From NCBI RefSeq assembly GCF_938029845.1, contig NZ_CALHGG010000021.1:1-21197 (forward strand): a DNA stretch of 21,197 nt, given 5' to 3'. Below the pieces are notes generated by a model, which made no database searches, was not told where the DNA came from, and was given only the letters and a program-made list of their open reading frames with translations. Shown here one piece after another: positions 1 through 5,315 of this stretch. How positions within the stretch are numbered: the stretch's first letter is position 1; every line of letters starts with the position of its first letter. The DNA comes from an uncultured Capnocytophaga sp. Its GTDB lineage: Bacteria; Bacteroidota; Bacteroidia; Flavobacteriales; Flavobacteriaceae. The position numbers and the translations under genes are program-made.

Positions 1-73
1 GGGCTACGAGAATAAAAATACATAAATTTCTAATGGTTCGTGCTTGATGCTTCATGTTTTAAAAATTTTTGAT

Positions 74-81
74 TATCTTTG
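74..81 (+). promoter_or_regulatory. -7 promoter element of the LuxR-type gene
   Basis: TATCTTTG matches the Bacteroidota TANNTTTG -7 consensus and lies about 65 bp before the ATG at 146. No clear -33 TTG partner at the usual spacing is visible. The upstream bases 1-73 hold no recognisable gene. Confidence 0.6.
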
Positions 82-145
82 GGGCAAAATTACAATGGTG
101 GCGGCACCTCTGCAATACTGAATAATAACCATTTTGAAGCTGACA

Positions 146-781
146 ATGGACAAAAGTATAGACGAAATAGCACAGCAATATCTTCCCTATATAAAAATAT
201 TGGAACAAGCAGGTAGTTTTGCTGTTTTCCTATCGGATAGGTTTGGGCATTACTATTATGTAACCGAATATATAGAAGCGTCTCAAGAAATTGATATTGA
301 GAAATTGGTACATCCTGATGATTGGGAGGTGGTAAGAAGAATTGATAAAAAAGTATGGGAGTTCCTAAACACACTCCCCGAGGAAGAAAAATTGGCTTAC
401 AAATACATCTATGAGTTGAGAATATTAGAAAGAGGAAAATATGTACGAATGATTTACCAAATGCGTATATTGGCATTCAAAGAGGATAATTTTTTGGCAA
501 TGGGTATCATAGACATCGCTCCAGAGCAATCAGCCAATACATCAGTGCGTTTTCAGATAAAAAACTGTCTTACCGATGAGATCGTACCTTTTGCTATCGA
601 AAGTGCCGCCGATACCTTGCTCACTCCACGAGAAAGAGAGGTACTCGCCCTTGCCAAAGAGGGGATGTTCAGTAAAGAAATATCCGAAAAATTGAATATC
701 AGCATACATACCGTAAACCGCCACCGACAAAATATCCTCGAAAAACTACAAGTAGATAATATGATTGAGGCAGTGAAGTAA
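146..781 (+). CDS. LuxR-family transcriptional regulator with PAS-like sensor domain
   Basis: This is a predicted cytoplasmic DNA-binding regulator of 211 aa. Residues about 15-125 look like a PAS-type fold (VHPDDW near 55-60 is typical of PAS_3-like sensors in Bacteroidota). Residues about 158-211 are a clear LuxR/GerE helix-turn-helix: LTPREREVLALAKEG, then KEISEKLNISIHTVNRHR as recognition helix region, then NILEKLQVDN. The ATG at 146 is preferred over an in-frame TTG at 134. The protein stops at EAVK, a few residues earlier than many relatives, which continue the last helix; this may be a slight C-terminal truncation. The signal sensed and the target genes cannot be deduced. It is a single gene with its own promoter, followed by a weak hairpin and a regulator relic. 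Confidence 0.85.
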   Translation: MDKSIDEIAQQYLPYIKILEQAGSFAVFLSDRFGHYYYVTEYIEASQEIDIEKLVHPDDWEVVRRIDKKVWEFLNTLPEEEKLAYKYIYELRILERGKYVRMIYQMRILAFKEDNFLAMGIIDIAPEQSANTSVRFQIKNCLTDEIVPFAIESAADTLLTPREREVLALAKEGMFSKEISEKLNISIHTVNRHRQNILEKLQVDNMIEAVK

Positions 782-786
782 CCGGC

Positions 787-814
787 TAATAACAAGATTA
801 TTACTACTTTTTTT
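787..814 (+). terminator. Weak candidate terminator after the LuxR-type gene
   Basis: A 6-bp AT-only stem (TAATAA / TTATTA, loop CAAGA) is followed five bases on by seven T. The position is right, just after the stop codon, but the stem has no GC pairs, so efficiency is doubtful. Confidence 0.3.
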
Positions 815-838
815 GTGTTATCATTTAATAAGAAAAAT

Positions 839-958
839 ATGCGCCCTTTGCGACAGTACTTTGAAGAGCTCGTCTCTCTCACTGATGAGGAGTTTGTCTA
901 TACTTAAGAGATTGATAATCACATGTTTAGGTGTGTCTCGTGAAACTTGAGTTGTTTG
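839..958 (+). pseudogene. Relic of a Crp/Fnr-family regulator (both ends joined, middle lost)
   Basis: From the ATG at 839 a 22-codon frame reads MRPLRQYFEELVSLTDEEF and stops at 905-907. This is a typical N-terminus of Bacteroidota Crp/Fnr regulators, the 'xLxxYFxxLxxLSxEE' start before the cyclic-nucleotide-binding barrel. Only about 10 bp later (915-947) another frame reads IITCLGVSRET, matching the C-terminal helix-turn-helix recognition region (compare IASYIGITPQALSR in the Crp-type gene at 15919). A one-base shift at 947 then continues LS. So about 450 bp of the ancestral gene, encoding the sensor barrel and dimer helix, appears deleted, leaving both ends. The short peptide is unlikely to function. 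The assignment rests on short motifs, so confidence is moderate. Confidence 0.6.
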
Positions 959-1018
959 TATTTTACTTCATACCCCCCGAAAATGATATGCCTGATAGTG
1001 TCATACATATATTATTCG

Positions 1019-1026
1019 TATCTTTG
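1019..1026 (+). promoter_or_regulatory. -7 promoter element of the DJ-1/tannase fusion gene
   Basis: TATCTTTG matches TANNTTTG 26 bp before the ATG at 1052, giving a short leader. No convincing -33 TTG is visible, so an activator may be needed, or the -33 box is degenerate. Confidence 0.65.
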
Positions 1027-1051
1027 CCTCCGAATTTAAAAAGAAAAAGCA

Positions 1052-3157
1052 ATGAAAAAAATAGCAATATTGCTTACCCTTATCACTGGTTTTATGGGGT
1101 TAGCACAAAATAAGAAAATACTCTTCGTAGTAACAAACCATACCCAGCTAGGGAATACAGGAGAAACTACGGGCTATTTCCTATCAGAAGTAACACACCC
1201 CTTAGAAGTACTGACAGAGGCTGGCTATAAGGTAGATTTTGTAAGTCCGAAGGGTGGTTCAACAACTGCTTATGGGGTGAAGTTAGACGACCCTATCAAT
1301 AAGAAATATTGGGAAAGTGCCGACTACCAAAAAAAGTTGGCAAACACCCTCGCCCCCTCTGAGGTAAAAGCTAAGGACTATGCTGCTATCTTTTATGCGG
1401 GTGGGCATGGTACCATGTGGGATTTTGCTAGCAGTGAAGCCCTTGCCAAGATAGCGCAACAGATTTACGAAAAAGGAGGTGTAGTAGCTGCAGTATGTCA
1501 CGGACCATCGGGCTTAGTGAATGTTAAACTCTCTAATGGTAAATATTTAGTGAGTGGCAAAACTTTGAGCCCTTTTACGAATGAGGAAGAAGAAGCCGTA
1601 AAACTCACCAAAGTAGTGCCTTATTCATTGGAAGACAAACTCAAAGAACACGGCGCTATTATTGATAAAGCGGGCATATGGCAAGACAAAGTGAGTGTAG
1701 ATAATCGTGTAATTACCGGTCAGAACCCGCAATCGGCTAAGAGCGTGGGGGAAGCCATCTTAAAAGAATTGCAAAAATCACCTCTCCGTTTCGATGCTAC
1801 TAAATACACCACAGAGCAAGTAACACAAGGTGACCAAACCCTTACTGTACGTGCTTATGAGGGAATTGTATATGTAACCAATCCTGTAGAAGAGCAGTAC
1901 CAACAGCTAAATATCTATATTCCTGAGGCCTACTTCAATGGAGGGACTATCAACGGCTTTAACGCCCAAACAGCCCCTATCTTCCTTCCCAATGGAATAG
2001 GAGGCTATATGCCTGCCAAGCCTCTTTCACTTACTGGAGGTAAGTTCAAGGATATGAACAACTCCCTCATTATGGCACTTAGCAAAGGTTTTGTAGTAGT
2101 CTCACCAGGTGCACGCGGACGTACTTCAGCTACTGGTAAAGCTCCTGCTGTGATTGTAGATCTAAAAGCGGCAGTACGCTACCTCAAATACAACGATAAA
2201 GAAATGCCAGGTGATGCTAATAAAATCATTTCCAATGGTACGAGTGCTGGGGGTGCCTCCTCTGCTCTCTTAGGAGCTTCTGGTGACCAAGCGGCTTATG
2301 AGCCTTACTTAAAGGAATTAGGTGCTGCCCCTGCTACCGATGCTATTTTCGCCGTATCAGCTTATTGTCCTATCACCAACTTAGAGAACGCTGACAAAGC
2401 CTACGAATGGCAGTTTGGCAACCTGAGTCAGTACAAAACGATGGAGATTTCTATGCTTGATTACAACGTACAGCGCACTTATAAAACAGGTACTTTTACC
2501 CCTGAACAGACAAAAGTTTCTGCTGATCTCAAAAAGGATTTTTCTGCTTACCTCAATAGCTTACAACTAAAAGACAAAAAGGGTAAACGACTTACCCTAA
2601 ATACCAAAGGCGAAGGAAGTTTTAAAGAACTGCTAAAACAAACTATCATAGCCGCTGCCGAAAAAGCTCAAGGGGAAGGGACAGACCTTAGTAAATATTC
2701 TTTCCTTACACTCAAAAACGGGAAAGTTACTGCCATAGACTGGGAAGGCTATATCACTTATATGGAGCGACACAAGACTCCCCCAGCTTTTGATGGGCTT
2801 GACCTCAGTACAGGAGAGAACCAACTTTTTGGTGATAGCAATACAGACAAAAAGCATTTTACCCCTTATGCCTTAAAAAACAGTACTGTAGAAAGCCAAA
2901 TGGCAGATGCCAATATAGTAAAACTAATGAACCCAATGAGTTTCATAGGTAAAAAGAATGCTCATTTGCCCAAATATTGGCGTATACGCCACGGTGCTAA
3001 GGACAGCGATACCTCTGCTGCTATATCCCTAATTCTTGCTACAGTGCTCCAAAATAATCACTACTTTGTAGATTATGCTCTCCCTTGGGATAAACCCCAT
3101 AGTGGCGACTATGACCTTGAAGAACTTTTCGATTGGGCTGAAAAAATAAGCAAATAA
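1052..3157 (+). CDS. Exported DJ-1/PfpI (Hsp31-like) and tannase-type hydrolase fusion
   Basis: The 701-aa protein has two enzyme modules behind a Sec signal peptide (residues 1 to about 19, ending GLAQ). Residues about 21-241 are a class I glutamine-amidotransferase/DJ-1 domain of the Hsp31/YhbO type: GYFLSEVTHP near 41-50, GGHGTMWDF near 117-125, and the nucleophile elbow AVCHGP with Cys149 and His150. Such domains act as glyoxalase III, deglycase or chaperone. Residues about 255-701 match subtype B tannase-like alpha/beta hydrolases: GTSAGG with Ser398, RHGAKDSDTS with Asp651 or Asp653, and PHSGDYDLEELFDW with His683, giving the triad order Ser-Asp-His of bacterial tannases. No type IX C-terminal sorting domain is seen, so the periplasm is the likely location. 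The gene stands alone between its own -7 box and a terminator, flanked by relics of two regulators. The substrate is unknown: a phenolic ester or other carboxylester is an inference. Confidence 0.85.
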   Translation: MKKIAILLTLITGFMGLAQNKKILFVVTNHTQLGNTGETTGYFLSEVTHPLEVLTEAGYKVDFVSPKGGSTTAYGVKLDDPINKKYWESADYQKKLANTLAPSEVKAKDYAAIFYAGGHGTMWDFASSEALAKIAQQIYEKGGVVAAVCHGPSGLVNVKLSNGKYLVSGKTLSPFTNEEEEAVKLTKVVPYSLEDKLKEHGAIIDKAGIWQDKVSVDNRVITGQNPQSAKSVGEAILKELQKSPLRFDATKYTTEQVTQGDQTLTVRAYEGIVYVTNPVEEQYQQLNIYIPEAYFNGGTINGFNAQTAPIFLPNGIGGYMPAKPLSLTGGKFKDMNNSLIMALSKGFVVVSPGARGRTSATGKAPAVIVDLKAAVRYLKYNDKEMPGDANKIISNGTSAGGASSALLGASGDQAAYEPYLKELGAAPATDAIFAVSAYCPITNLENADKAYEWQFGNLSQYKTMEISMLDYNVQRTYKTGTFTPEQTKVSADLKKDFSAYLNSLQLKDKKGKRLTLNTKGEGSFKELLKQTIIAAAEKAQGEGTDLSKYSFLTLKNGKVTAIDWEGYITYMERHKTPPAFDGLDLSTGENQLFGDSNTDKKHFTPYALKNSTVESQMADANIVKLMNPMSFIGKKNAHLPKYWRIRHGAKDSDTSAAISLILATVLQNNHYFVDYALPWDKPHSGDYDLEELFDWAEKISK

Positions 3158-3163
3158 ATACAT

Positions 3164-3200
3164 AAAAATCCCCGTGTAGTAAATACTGTATGGGGATTTT
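3164..3200 (+). terminator. Rho-independent terminator of the DJ-1/tannase gene
   Basis: AAAAATCCCC at 3164-3173 pairs with GGGGATTTT at 3192-3200 across an 18-base loop that itself contains AGTA-AA-TACT. It begins 6 bp after the stop codon and ends in a T-rich stretch. Confidence 0.7.
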
Positions 3201-3206
3201 ATGTTA

Positions 3207-3287
3207 TTACTGATAAGATGCACTCGGACTTACCCCTAAGTGCTGCTGTACAAAACGAGAGAAATAGGCGGTAGATGAGAAGTCCAA
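3207..3287 (-). pseudogene. C-terminal relic of an AraC-family regulator
   Basis: Read on the minus strand from 3287 to the TAA at 3207-3209, the frame gives LDFSSTAYFSRFVQQHLGV followed by SPSASYQ and stop. This is the second helix-turn-helix and tail of AraC/XylS regulators (the family pattern is 'GFxSxxYFSRxFKKxxGxSPxxYR'). Upstream in this frame a TGA lies about 18 bp beyond, and no N-terminal part remains because the space is taken by the promoter of the aldo/keto reductase. It is therefore a truncated remnant, not a gene. AraC regulators often sit divergent from aldo/keto reductase or DJ-1 genes, so it may once have controlled its neighbours; that is inference. Confidence 0.75.
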
Positions 3288-3352
3288 AAGGTACAGAAAA
3301 ACTCATAAAAAACTACCAATGTTTGTATGACAATTATTTGACAGAATCATCG

Positions 3353-3360
3353 TACCTTTG
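3353..3360 (+). promoter_or_regulatory. -7 promoter element of the aldo/keto reductase gene
   Basis: TACCTTTG matches TANNTTTG 26 bp before the ATG at 3387. TTTG words at 3322 and 3337 are too far from or too close to it for a standard -33 partner. Confidence 0.65.
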
Positions 3361-3386
3361 CAGAATCAGAACTTAAAACTCAAGTT

Positions 3387-4229
3387 ATGCAAAACATCCA
3401 ATTAAACAACGGGGTACAAATGCCCCTATTGGGTTATGGTGTATACCAAGTAGACCCTAAAGAATGTGAGCGTTGCGTAAGCGATGCTATTTCGGTAGGC
3501 TACCGAATGATTGATACTGCCCAAATCTATCGCAATGAAGAGGGCGTAGGCAATGCTATTAAAAAAAGTGGTATCGACCGCAAAGAGTTCTTTATCGTTA
3601 CCAAAGTGTGGGTAAGCAATGCAGGCTATGAAAAGGCAAAAGCCTCTATCGAAACCTCTTTGCGCAAACTACAAACTGATTATATAGACCTCTTGCTCAT
3701 TCACCAACCTTTTGGCGATTATTACGGCTCTTATCGCGCTATGGAAGAAGCCTACAAAGAGGGCAAAGTGCGCGCTATTGGGGTGAGCAACTTCTATGCG
3801 GATAGATACCTTGATTTGGCCTACCACTGTGAGATAAAGCCTGCTGTAAACCAAATGGAAACACACGTATTCTACCAACAGCAAGACCTCCAAGAGCTAA
3901 TGACAAAATACGACACCAAGCTAATGTCGTGGGGACCTTTTGCAGAGGGTAAAAATGATTTCTTTGCCAATCCTACGCTCAATGCTATTGGTGAAAAGTA
4001 TCACAAAAGCGCTGCCCAAGTAGCTTTGCGCTATCTCTTGCAACGCGATATTATCTGCATTCCTAAGTCGGTGCGCAAAGAGCGTATGGAACAAAACCTT
4101 AATGTATTTGACTTCCAACTCTCAGCGGAAGATATGAGCCAAATAGCCGCTCTTGACACCCAGCAAACACTCTTCTTTTCTCACCGAGATCCTGCTTTTG
4201 TAGAGATGATACTACAATATGGTAATTAG
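3387..4229 (+). CDS. Aldo/keto reductase (AKR5-like, 2,5-diketo-gluconate reductase type)
   Basis: The product is a complete 280-aa cytoplasmic NADPH-dependent reductase of aldehydes and ketones, a TIM barrel. The catalytic tetrad is visible: Asp43 and Tyr48 in DTAQIYRNEEGVG, Lys73 in VTKVW, and His106 in LLIHQP. GVSNF (132-136) is the family signature. IPKSVRKERMEQN (225-237) carries the Lys-Ser-Arg residues that bind the 2'-phosphate of NADPH. The length fits the family. The physiological substrate is unknown; methylglyoxal-type carbonyls are plausible given the DJ-1-domain neighbour. The gene has its own promoter and a bidirectional terminator. Two DNA segments of this gene and its terminator are echoed at 5054-5216, where a close paralogue was destroyed. 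Confidence 0.92.
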   Translation: MQNIQLNNGVQMPLLGYGVYQVDPKECERCVSDAISVGYRMIDTAQIYRNEEGVGNAIKKSGIDRKEFFIVTKVWVSNAGYEKAKASIETSLRKLQTDYIDLLLIHQPFGDYYGSYRAMEEAYKEGKVRAIGVSNFYADRYLDLAYHCEIKPAVNQMETHVFYQQQDLQELMTKYDTKLMSWGPFAEGKNDFFANPTLNAIGEKYHKSAAQVALRYLLQRDIICIPKSVRKERMEQNLNVFDFQLSAEDMSQIAALDTQQTLFFSHRDPAFVEMILQYGN

Positions 4230-4253
4230 GTCGTAGCACGACAAGCAATAAAT

Positions 4254-4290
4254 AAAAATCCTTGTGTGGTAATACCATACAAGGATTTTT
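4254..4290. terminator. Bidirectional terminator between the aldo/keto reductase and the minus-strand lipoprotein
   Basis: A 17-bp arm (AAAAATCCTTGTGTGGT) pairs with 4274-4290 with only one G-T wobble, around a loop of AAT. A/T runs on both sides let it serve both convergent genes. Confidence 0.85.
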
Positions 4291-4312
4291 TAATAAAACA
4301 TCTAACTTGCAT

Positions 4313-4732
4313 CTATTTGCTAAATTCTACTTCAGCATTTAGTTTAGTTATCTTTTCTTGCAATTTAGTGATGTCTTTTTGCAATTTCTCAATACGGCGA
4401 TTACTTTTTGCTAATTGCTTATTAGCTTTACTAGCTTTGCGCAAAGCCTTTTCAGCTTTGTTCGCTTTTTTAGCACTTGCCGAAGCCGAACTCGCATCAC
4501 TAAAAGCATCCGTACGATTGGTAGCTTCTTCATTAGCTTGCGTAGCCTCAGTTTGCAACGACTGATTATTGGTTTGCTCTTGAGTGAGTTTCATTTGCAA
4601 TTCGTTGAGCTCGGTATTGAGTTTCAAGGCTTGTTGTTGTTTTTCCAAGCGTTTCATCTCTGGTGATTTAGCTGTACCACAACCCGCTAACATAAAGGAA
4701 GCTAACACTCCCATTAAAAGTACTTTTCTCAT
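4313..4732 (-). CDS. Small coiled-coil lipoprotein
   Basis: The 139-aa protein has a type II signal peptide with lipobox LAGC, predicting lipidated Cys18. After a short GTAKSPE linker, almost all of residues 24-139 is a highly charged, Gln/Lys/Glu/Ala-rich heptad pattern (EKQQQALKLNTELNELQ, then RRIEKLQKDITKLQEKITK), so a long coiled coil is expected. An Ala/Ser-rich segment (about 75-90) breaks it into two helices. It resembles small Lpp-like or envelope-spacer lipoproteins in architecture only; no family is recognised. No Asp/Glu export signal follows the cysteine, so the inner leaflet of the outer membrane facing the periplasm is likely. It has its own -7 box and ends 23 bp from the shared terminator. 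Confidence 0.8.
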   Translation of the reverse strand: MRKVLLMGVLASFMLAGCGTAKSPEMKRLEKQQQALKLNTELNELQMKLTQEQTNNQSLQTEATQANEEATNRTDAFSDASSASASAKKANKAEKALRKASKANKQLAKSNRRIEKLQKDITKLQEKITKLNAEVEFSK

Positions 4733-4759
4733 AATTATATTATTAATATTTTAATGCCG

Positions 4760-4767
4760 CAAAGGTA
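4760..4767 (-). promoter_or_regulatory. -7 promoter element of the coiled-coil lipoprotein
   Basis: On the minus strand these bases read TACCTTTG, a match to TANNTTTG, 27 bp before the ATG. It is divergent from the + strand -7 box at 4815, so the two promoters share about 47 bp of AT-rich spacer. Confidence 0.65.
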
Positions 4768-4814
4768 ATACATAATTGCCTAATATGAAAATTCGCTAAT
4801 TATCAAATTATCAC

Positions 4815-4822
4815 TACCTTTG
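4815..4822 (+). promoter_or_regulatory. -7 promoter element of the chimeric pseudogene
   Basis: TACCTTTG matches TANNTTTG 32 bp before the ATG at 4855. The upstream AT-rich stretch contains the near-repeat AATTATC/AAATTATC. Confidence 0.6.
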
Positions 4823-4854
4823 CATTTAGAATAACTTAAAAACAATACAATATT

Positions 4855-5153
4855 ATGAGAAAAACTTTTATTATTTTATGCATTTGGAGCATCATTGTAG
4901 GTTGCTCTCAAGAACAAAAAGAAGAGGACACCTCTTCCAAAGAAAAAGAGGAATGGGAATTAGTTTGGGAAGACGATTTCAACCGCGACGATATTTTTGC
5001 TACTGGTATATGGTCAAAAATATGGGGATGCCCTACTTCCAAAGCCGACTGGTGCAAACTACAAACTGATTATATCGATTTGCTACGCAAACACTCTTCT
5101 TCTCTCACCGAGATCCTGCTTTTGTGGAGATGATATGCCAATTAACAGTTTAG
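4855..5153 (+). pseudogene. Chimeric pseudogene: GH16-like lipoprotein start fused to aldo/keto reductase fragments
   Basis: Codons from 4855 give a lipoprotein signal (IIVGC, Cys17) followed by SQEQKEED, which fits a surface export signal. Then comes WELVWEDDFNRDD and IWSKIWGCPTSKADW, the usual N-terminus of family 16 glycoside hydrolases (pattern 'lvWsDEFn...W.k...g.sdW'). At 5054 the frame passes into CKLQTDYIDLL. Bases 5054-5075 are identical to 3664-3685 of the aldo/keto reductase. After a large deletion, 5087-5135 matches 4163-4211 at 47 of 49 positions. In its own frame (5085-5153) this last piece reads TQTLFFSHRDPAFVEMI and stops at 5151-5153, but the upstream frame is shifted and ends at 5131-5133. 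Neither enzyme can be complete: the GH16 catalytic region and all reductase active-site residues are missing. A short lipopeptide could still be made from the intact promoter. Confidence 0.75.
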
Positions 5154-5177
5154 GACGTAGCACAATAGACAATAACT

Positions 5178-5216
5178 AAAAATCCCCATGAGACATGACA
5201 ACTCATGAGGATTTTT
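5178..5216 (+). terminator. Terminator after the chimeric pseudogene
   Basis: AAAAATCC at 5178 and CATGAG pair with CTCATG and GGATTTTT (ending 5216), with a small mismatch. The flank resembles the terminator of the intact aldo/keto reductase (4254-4290), which supports descent of this end from a reductase paralogue. Confidence 0.75.
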
Positions 5217-5217
5217 A

Positions 5218-5234
5218 ATTTGTCTGTGACAAAT
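5218..5234. promoter_or_regulatory. Perfect 7-3-7 inverted repeat upstream of the TonB receptor operon
   Basis: ATTTGTC-TGT-GACAAAT is a perfect palindrome centred about 53 bp before the -7 box at 5279. That is a plausible upstream site for a dimeric regulator. It could instead be a second small hairpin following the terminator. Confidence 0.4.
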
Positions 5235-5260
5235 CTGCTAATTAATGAATTATTTTAGAA

Positions 5261-5286
5261 TTATTCCAAATAAATTAGTATCTTTG
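5261..5286 (+). promoter_or_regulatory. -7 promoter element of the TonB receptor operon with overlapping palindrome
   Basis: TATCTTTG at 5279-5286 matches TANNTTTG, 29 bp before the ATG. Immediately upstream TTATT-CCA-AATAA (5261-5273) is a 5-3-5 inverted repeat within the -33/-7 spacer. A repressor such as Fur could act there, but it is not a recognisable Fur consensus. Confidence 0.55.
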
Positions 5287-5315
5287 CCCCCGTTTAGAAA
5301 TAGGATATAAGCTAT

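Noticed and set aside
90..476. Minus-strand 128-codon open frame over the LuxR-type gene
   Set aside because: It is antisense to a well-supported regulator, shows no recognisable domain, and has no promoter; treated as a shadow frame.
931..1113. 60-codon plus-strand frame beginning with GTG
   Set aside because: It runs through the Crp relic, the promoter and the start of the DJ-1/tannase gene in another frame. Only the short LGVSRET part in a different frame has meaning.
4415..4666. Plus-strand frames opposite the coiled-coil lipoprotein
   Set aside because: The opposite strand of a repetitive Lys/Glu/Gln coding region naturally gives Leu/Ser/Phe-rich open frames. The minus-strand gene has a lipobox, a -7 box and a terminator.
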